A DNA stretch of 64,000 bases from Chiridota heheva (taxonomy: Eukaryota; Echinodermata; Holothuroidea; Apodida; Chiridotidae): assembly GCA_020152595.1 (NCBI GenBank), contig JAIGNY010003061.1, forward strand, positions 124,001 to 188,000. Reading direction: 5' to 3'. Position numbers and translations under genes: made by a program. The notes under the pieces were generated by a model. The model made no database searches and was not told where the DNA came from. It was given only the letters and a program-made list of their open reading frames with translations. Shown piece after piece: positions 49,801-58,800 of this stretch. Every line of letters starts with the position of its first letter. Within the stretch, counting starts at the first letter, position 1.

Positions 49801-52800
49801 TGAAGTGCTTGTGTCCCCCTTGACAAAAGTCATGGTTATGACCTGTGGCACGATTGCTGCTTGCCTGTAGACTTAGGCCTTGTCAGTCAGCTGGGAATAA
49901 TTTATATCTTAAGCCAATGAAAAATTACTATAATGTTCTTGACATATCTGTTATTCTGTAAACAACATAATGCACCCTTGGTATGTTTGTAAGGCAAAGT
50001 GGAGTTTACAGCACTTCAGTTATGTAAAATTTGGTTTTCAGAATAATTGAATATAGTTTAGACTCTACCACTTGAAATGACACTGATTGCTTGAGAATTT
50101 TGTTTCTCTCACATAGTTGCAAATTGTGGAATTGATGCTTGCATAACGTGAAGCATTGTAGGTTTTAAGAAATTTACGTCATTTCTACCAAATACATCAA
50201 ATAATAAAGTCTGAATGAATTGTGTTCATTATGTAGTGATCCATTATCCAAATAAATACCACTCATTCACAAATTTATTTCTTTGAAATTTAATGTAGAC
50301 TTTCAATTTTTCTTTCTGTTTGCATTAGAAACTAGTTTATGAGTTCCAGTACGGAGTGCAGTATGCTTGGGTCTTAACAACACTCACTATTGTCTTCTCC
50401 TACAGCATAGTGTGTCCTCTAATTACTCCTTTTGGTAAGAACATGTTAACTTATACAGTCTTATTTAACCCTTACTCTACCACGCGGCGATATTATTGCT
50501 GTTTTGGATGCCCCATATTTGACCCGCATCGCAAACACTTTTTCAAAAAGGTGCTGGTAGAGTAAGGGTTAATGAACCTGCGACATGTGTGCCAACTCAA
50601 AAATATATGCAGCATGGTCCCGGTGGGCGGCCCACTGGGTCACTGAATCGGAATGAGCCCGACTTTGCTGCTCGGAAGACAGAGACCCTTCAATAATCAG
50701 CCTGTGCTTAACCCTTACTCTACCACTCAGCGATATTATTGCCGTTTTGGATGCCCCATCTTTGACCCCGCCTTCCAAGCGCATTTTCAAAAAGGTGCTG
50801 GTAGAGTAAGGGTTAAAGGTCAGTAGACATCTTGAGTTGAATAGCCGATTACAAAGAGGTTTAGAATCTGAGGAGAACAGTCTTCAAATTGTGCAAATTG
50901 CTTATAAAGTTTTTGAATTATGATTAGTAAATCTTTTCAAAGAAATTTTCAAACTACGTTTCATTTGTGATGTGTGACTGGTAGGGGAGCTGAAAATAAT
51001 TCTTTTATGCATCTCAGTCACTGAAAATGATGAAGTCTACAATCCTGAACAAAACTACCTGATACTTTTTACCTTCCCATTAAACCCCTCCTCTTCAATG
51101 TTGCAGATATATAACGCAAACTCTTTCCTGCAAATTGCATACCAATATAACGAAAGCCTTTTCTTGCAAATCACATTCTAACGTTGAATAGGAGTGGAAG
51201 GAAAAAAGTGCCAAGACTTTTGTTCCTCATCGTAGCATTTTTACCTTAGACTTTATAAGAACTATTGACGAAACATAACATTTTGCCATAATAAAAAAGA
51301 TGTGGACATGCATAGATTTTATTAGCTGAGCTCATTGACTTTCAGAACTTGAATAAAAATTGGAAAATTCATCAGTCTTGTCTTTTAGCCTTTAAATATA
51401 ATGTTGTGGTCCATCTTCTTATTTGTTGATGGGACATATTTTTTGACTATGTATATGTTTATACAACACAGCTTTTCTTTGATAATTTCAGTCAGTACTG
51501 CATAAGATCAATTTAAAGGGCTCAGTATTTTAATGTTAAAGAAAAGCAATTTGCTCTTTGTGTGTGATGTGATGTTTTGGCAGAGATAATAGTTTTGATA
51601 TTTATTCAGAATTAGAGAAATCAGATTTTTAGTTGTTCAATAAATCAGTTGTCAATGTGGAAGCTAAAACATAATATTAATATTATGCAATATGACAAAG
51701 AGACATTTTGTCAAATTTATTTTAATTATGCGGGAAGTTGCAGTACTCCAGTGGGGAGTGCAGTACTCCAGTGGTGAGGGCGCTAGTCTCGTGCTCTAAA
51801 GGTACTGGATTCAAATCTCAGCCAGGGTGCTGTGCTGTTTCCTTGTGCAAGTCACTTAATCCCACTTGCTCCAGTCCACTCAGCTGTGAAGTGAGTACCA
51901 GATTCGGCTGGGGAGTTAACCTGTGATAGACTGGTGTCCCATCCACGGGGAGTCGAGTACTCTCATCCACTTAGCACCGTAAAAACCAGGGTATAAACAA
52001 CGACCTTATAGGCCATTGAGGCTTGATGGGATATAAGTAACTAAACTAAATCTTTAAATATGTGAGATATATTCTGATTGTTGTCCAATTTTTGTGAGTT
52101 GATATTTGTACCAAGGTTGGAAAACCTTGCGAATGGCGTGAACCTCATCCACAGGAATGCCTTTTATCTCAGCAAGAACAAATCAATCATAAAAGGAAAA
52201 AAAATCAAATGTGAAAAATTGTTTCCACAACATGAATTACACGCATTTTAAAGTCTAAAAAGCATGAAAAACCTCAAAACCCTAAGTGGGCCCCCTGGAC
52301 CCCATACCACAAACAACTGCACAACCAACTAACAGGAACAGCAGCCATTCTTTCTTTATGTTTGTGGAAACAGTTGCAAGGTATTTTAACCCTGATTTTT
52401 ACTTTGATTGCAGGTTTGATGTACATTGTCATGAAGCATTTAGTTGATCGTTACAATCTATTCTTTGCTTACGGTGCATCCCGTATTCATCAGGGCATTC
52501 ACCAGAGCGCTGTCAACTTTGTGGTTGTTGCTGGCATCATTCTCCAGTTTTTTGCTTTATTCTTCTTTTCCTTAAGAATAGGTAAGTAATTCCCAGTCAG
52601 AGGTGTGCCCTTGACTGACTGAAAAACCTCAATCAAAAGCACTTGACATTCAATTTGAATTTGAGTGATTAATTTGTTTTTCAGAGAGTTCTAGATCAGG
52701 GCAACACAATGACTTCAAGCAATAAAAAGAAGCGTTTTATATCATGATGCAATTACTACTTTTTGAACAACACACTATGAAAGACAATATATGTGACAGA

Positions 52801-55800
52801 ATGGACTTTCATGCCTCAACTTCTTCCCTACCACTTTTCCCAAAACCCTCTCTGACATCAAACCGCTTATCCCTTCCCTTGTTCGTGACCGCTGGCAAAC
52901 CTCATGGAACTCCCAAATTGATAACAAACTCCATGTCATCCAGCCCACACTTCCGATCAAATCTACCATCAACAACCTCTCTGGTATCGACAACGTTCAT
53001 ATTACCCGTTTTAGAATTGGTCACACCCACCTCACTCACCCTCTACCTCCTTATTGGCTCCCCCAACCCCTCTGCAACAATTGCCATTGCACCCTCACAA
53101 TCCATCACATTCTCCTTGCTTGCCCCCTATACAACCTTCCCAGAGCTTCCCTCGCTCCCCACTACTCAATTGCTGACTTCTTCCAGAAAAATCCTCTTGA
53201 TAAAATTATCTCTTTCCTTCATCATGCCTCTCTCTACAACCACATTTAATTCTCCTCTTCCACCCCCTCTCTACTTTGTTTTTATTTCAACCATGCACCT
53301 CCCCCTTTCGATCACAGCTTTCTGACCTTTGGTTCTTGAATTTCTCTTATTTTCCCCCTGTTTCCTTTCCTTCCTACCTCTAGAATGATCTGACCTCTCA
53401 GGCACAATCTGACCTTCGTTGTTGTGGTGCCGTTAAGCCCTCATCAAACAAACAAACATGTCTATAGACCACAAGCCCTGGGTTCAAGCCTGGGTTGGGT
53501 AGTCATGCCAGTGCACCACAACTGGTTATCAAAGGCCGTGGACATTGTCTTGGTTGTCGATGTTATGTCTGTCCGTACGTCGTACCTGTGTACTCGTCCG
53601 GGTCGTATTAAGCGTTTCGTGATAGCATTGTTACTATCATAACCGAATACGCAGGCGATGACCCTGTCAATCCCAACTGCAAGATATGTAGAACATATTC
53701 TTAAGGTTATAGGGATGAAAAATATGTACTAGAGAATGTTTTTAACACTCCCAGTTGTATTTGCTACACAGATTATTATGATAGGCTCTAGAATAATTTG
53801 AATCTCTGATCACATTTATTACAAGTTTAGTAATTCTGTTTTGGGAAATCACTATCGACCACCAATAAATGCATCAGAGCAACAACTGACAGTCTTGTGC
53901 ATTCCATATTCCCACCCCCCATGGATGGGAAAGGACTAAAATAAAGCTTAATGAAGAAATAGAGCCTCAATAATCCCCAATGGAGATTTAAAATCTCTTT
54001 TCTAAAACTTTTATTGGAAGTTTAACTTGGCAAAATGTTTTCTGTTCTTAACTTCAGCACAGCACAAAAATTAACCTTAATTTATAGCTTCATTGAATGT
54101 CCTCACAGCAATTGGGACAGACTGGCCACAGTGATGAAGGGTTAGGTGTGGGTCTATCTCCAAATTAAAATTCTTTCTCTAAATTATAAAAAAGAATATT
54201 AAAATTTCAGGTTTGTATACATGACTGAAGATAGTTTGCCATCAAAATTGTTTGTATCGTTCCCCCAAATACCATCAAAGTATTTCCATTGGATCTGCGG
54301 TGAACCTTCTATATTTTGCAACTACTGCATGTTCATCATGAATCTAATCTTCACATTATCATAACAAGCAATTAGAATTTGCAAGTACTCTCATATTCAC
54401 TTCATTTGCACTTCAACATGTGCTGCAGTAATCAGTGGCGCAACTAACACCCTTCTGGAAATAGTCTTCATGACTTATCTTTATGTATCTACAATGGCAT
54501 TGCCCCTTGCCTCTTAAAATTGTGTCAAGACGTTCATGGTCATTTTATTAACCACACTGGCTAGAGCAAGGAAGTTAATAAAGTTAAATCCATCCCAGCC
54601 ATTAGGGGCTTATGCCTGGTTTCCATGGCGCAAGCGGATGAGAGCACATGACTCCCCCACCAGTCCATCACAGATTAACTCCTCAGCACTGGTACTCATT
54701 TTACAGCTGAGTGGACTGAAGCAAGTAGAGTAAAGTGTCTTGCTCAAGGACACAATGCAGCGCTCACAGCAGGAGTCGAACCCAGTATCTTTCGCATATG
54801 AGCATGACTCATTAACCACTGATCCACTGTACCTCTGTATAACAAGGAGGTAACACTTCTTATGTGGTACCTCCTTGGTTGAAGACCCACTTTCACCACG
54901 TTGCCACTGGGGTCTCTTTATCCACAATATTGTTGCATCACTGGCAGTTATGTTTACCTTTGACACGTAACAGAACTCTACTTGTTTTACTTTGAAAATC
55001 AATTAGATCACCATCCCATGATTAAATACATCTGTCTGCCATAAGTCTTATGACATTTAGTGAGAGGGACAGTGTATGGTGAGCACTGGGACAACTGGTA
55101 CCTCTTGTCGAATTCAAGTGGTACTGCACACTGGGGTGGGACACTGACAGTGGGAGGATGAAAAACTGACCAAGTTATGGGCATGATTAGTGGCACCATC
55201 AGTGATATAGAGAAATGACTATAGGCCACACTTGAAATGGCAACCATAGGGGTCATTAGTGTTAGTCTGCAAAAGAAAAACATCAAATTTTGTTGAATTT
55301 TGATTCTTAATAAAAAACTGTTGCATCTTTGGTCATGAAACTCTTAGAAATGTTAAGAAAAATTCCTTAAGAATCCATTCCTTGCAAAAAGTGTTCAAAA
55401 ATGTTCCTGAGGTGCAAAATCAGGACAAATTTGGAGCTATTCTGAAATCCGTGTTATGACTTGAAACAGCCATTTTTTGCAGCCTCTATAAAATTTATTG
55501 AAATCTTAATTGATATGTGACTAATAATGGTCAACATATTGTTAGAAGAGTATTTGTACCCCGAAGTCCAGGTTTGTTGATGATCAGATGTAAATGGTGT
55601 GATTTAACTTGATTTTGGTAACAAAAAACGACTTGGAGTTTTATTTTTAAGGCCTCAAAAAGTGTTTCAAATTTCCAATGATTTTGCACTCAAAGAGCGT
55701 GGTTTTTAAATATTTTTGTAGGGAATGGATTGTTAAGTAAATTATTTTTCAAGTTTTAAAAAGTTTTATGTCCAGAAATGCCTGAGTTTTTAATTAAGTA

Positions 55801-58800
55801 TTAAAAATCAACTTTTGACTGATAAAATTTGAGGTTTTTTTTATGCAACCTAACACTGATGTTATGGTTGCCCTTTTTTAATTGAAGCCTATACAGGCAG
55901 AGGGATGTGCTGCATCTCCCTGCAATGTACATTTGTTACTATCTGACAACGTTATGATACTCTTTCATAGATAGAATATATGGAATTTATATGGCGCATT
56001 TTCTAGTTTAAAGAACTATTTAAATGCGCTCTACAACTAACAGACTAGTTCTCTGGCTGCCTATGAGCGCACATGAACTTAGTACTATGAAGAAACATTT
56101 CAAGAATAAACATTTCGAAATTATTGATAACTTTTTCAATATTACCTTATATTCCTGTCACTGACTCAAAATGAAAATAAATTATTGAATAATTCACTAA
56201 GCATTTACTTTGTAAATGAAGAACATTCTCATACTATTTTGTAGCACCTGTGGTTATGAACATGGTGATGTTCTAAATAATCCAACTTAATTCTTAACAG
56301 AGAAAAAATGGTATACATTTCTTCCTGGAATTCACCATTAAATACTTCCAATTTCATTTTAACTTCTTCATCATATTTCAATCCACTCGTATGCATGAAT
56401 GCTGGGAAGGCTGACCTTTCTAATACTGCATTTTCATTTGTGGTTAAGAGATGTGTGTGACCCAATTTCTCACCCAGGGTTGGGAAAACCATGGTCCTAA
56501 ATCCCCATAACTTATTGGGGATATCTATCCCAATATGAGAATTTCAGGGGAAAGGTATCTGCAAAATTACCCCCCAAACTTTTTAAACGAGATCCTTGTG
56601 TCTTGCATTTTCTTTATATCACCTCAATCTCTGCCGTTTGATAGTATTTTCTATATTTGATTTCAGTACACTATTTCAAGAATAAATATTTCAAGAATAA
56701 ACATTTCAAAATTATTGATAACTTTTTCAATATTACCTTATATCCCTGTCACTGACTCAAAATGAAAATGAATTATTGAATAATTCACTAAGCATTTACT
56801 TTGTAAATGAAGAACAATCTCATACTATTTTGTAGCACCTGAACTTTATTTTAGTCTAAGCACCATGCAGTTTTGGAATTTCCAGATAATATAAAGTTAT
56901 GCCTCACAACTTCCAATTTGTTACTTAATATTGGAATGCCAGCCATAAGAAATACAGATGTTCTATAAGGCAAGTATTGTAGGGATGTGCATGTCTCTCG
57001 TCGCCAGCCTGACTCAAGAGTGCAAAGAAAATAGTTGAGGTACACAGGGAAGAGTGAAAATCAGATTCAAATACACTAATACTGTCAGATTGTAAAGTGG
57101 TAAACAGGAACATAAAAAGAATACTCCTCATGTTTTAATTTTATCTTGTAAAATATTATCAGTTACTTTTCTCTCTCGTATGTCTTTTTATGTAGCATTA
57201 CCAAAACAAAGGATATCTGTAATTAATTAAGTACAGCATTTTATGCACAAAGTATGTCTTAAGATGAAGATTCTGCATAAATATATGCACAGACAACACT
57301 GTAATACATGAATGTTGACTTTGTGTAAGTCTCAGATAGTTGGGTGCGTCCACAAGCTTACATATGCAAAAGAATGTACACTGACTTTATGCACAAGAAA
57401 GACTTTAGTGCGTTATATTGCACACAGTAAGATTGCATCTGCCCCTACGCTAAGAACAAGATTTACACCGATATTTCTCACTGGTTAGAGATACCTGGGT
57501 ACATAGGTGGCTCGCCATAGGGGCAAAGGATGTACTTGCCCCCAAAGATTTGATAATTATTTTGTATTGAATTGTATGTATAATTATAAAGATGTTCATA
57601 GTTTCCCCCTTCAATTGTATTTTGTGTCCCTCCCAACTAAAATCTCTTACAACCACCCATATCTGGGAAGCAGTACCTATCTTTTATTCCACCATTTGTT
57701 TGTTTTCTTTCATACCTGCAGGTTCTGTAGACCCAAGAACAATCCTGTTGCTTGTGTTCGTAGTTCTATGCATCGGCATGTATATTGCCAAAGTTTGCTT
57801 TAACATTTGGATTGGATATCTCCCTCCAGCTTATGATGAATTCACAAATGACGAGGAAGAACCGTTCCCACATCCAGACTTGGATAGCAAGGTATTCCAG
57901 TTTTTATTTCTTCTCCTCACTAGCTCTTCTCCTCACTTTGGGTATCATGTTCTGTTCTTGAGCAACACACTTTATTTCTGATTACTTTAATTCCACTCAA
58001 CTCTAAAATGAGTACCAGCTTGCCTTGGGTTCTTTATTTCTGATTACTTTAATTCCACTCAGCTCTGAAATGAGTACCAGCTTGCCAGGGTTCTTTATTT
58101 CTGATTACTTTAATTCCACTCAGCCCTGAAATGAGTACCAGCTTGCCAGGGTTCTTTATTTCTGATTACTTTAATTCCACTCAGCTCTGAAATGAGTACC
58201 AGCTTGCCGGAGGTTCTTTATTTCTGATTACTTTAATTCCACTCAGCTCTAAAATGAGTACCAGCTTGCCAGGGTTCTTTATTTCTGATTACTTTAATTC
58301 CACTCAGCTCTGAAATAAGTACCAGCTTGCCAAGGTTCTTTATTTCTGATTACTTTAATTCCACTCAGCTCTAAAATAAGTACCAGCTTGCCAAGGGCTT
58401 TTTAGTTCTGATTACTTTAATTCTACTCAGCTCTGAAATGAGTACCAGCTTGCCTTGGGTTCTTTATTTCTGATTACTTTAATTCTACTCAGCTCTAAAA
58501 TGAGTACCAGCTTGCCGGGGGTTCTTTATTTCTGATTACTTTAATTCCACTCAGCTCTAAAATGAGTACCAGCTTGCCTTGGGTTCTTTATTTCTGATTA
58601 CTTTAATTCTACTCAGCTCTGAAATGAGTACCAGCTTGCCTTGGGTTCTTTATTTCTGATTACTTTAATTCTACTCAGCTCTGAAATGAGTCCTAGCTTG
58701 CCAGGGTTCTTTATTTCTGATTACTTTAATTCCACTCAGCTCTAAAATGAGTACTAGCTTGCCAGGGTTCTTTAGTTCTGATTACTTAATTCCACTCAGT

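Noticed and set aside
53424-53642. 72-codon open frame
   Set aside because: It begins inside the LINE tail and runs through a SINE-like fragment.
55008-55286. Minus-strand frame after an acceptor-like tttttcttttgcag
   Set aside because: No recognised family, no suitable donor, and no neighbouring exon on that strand.
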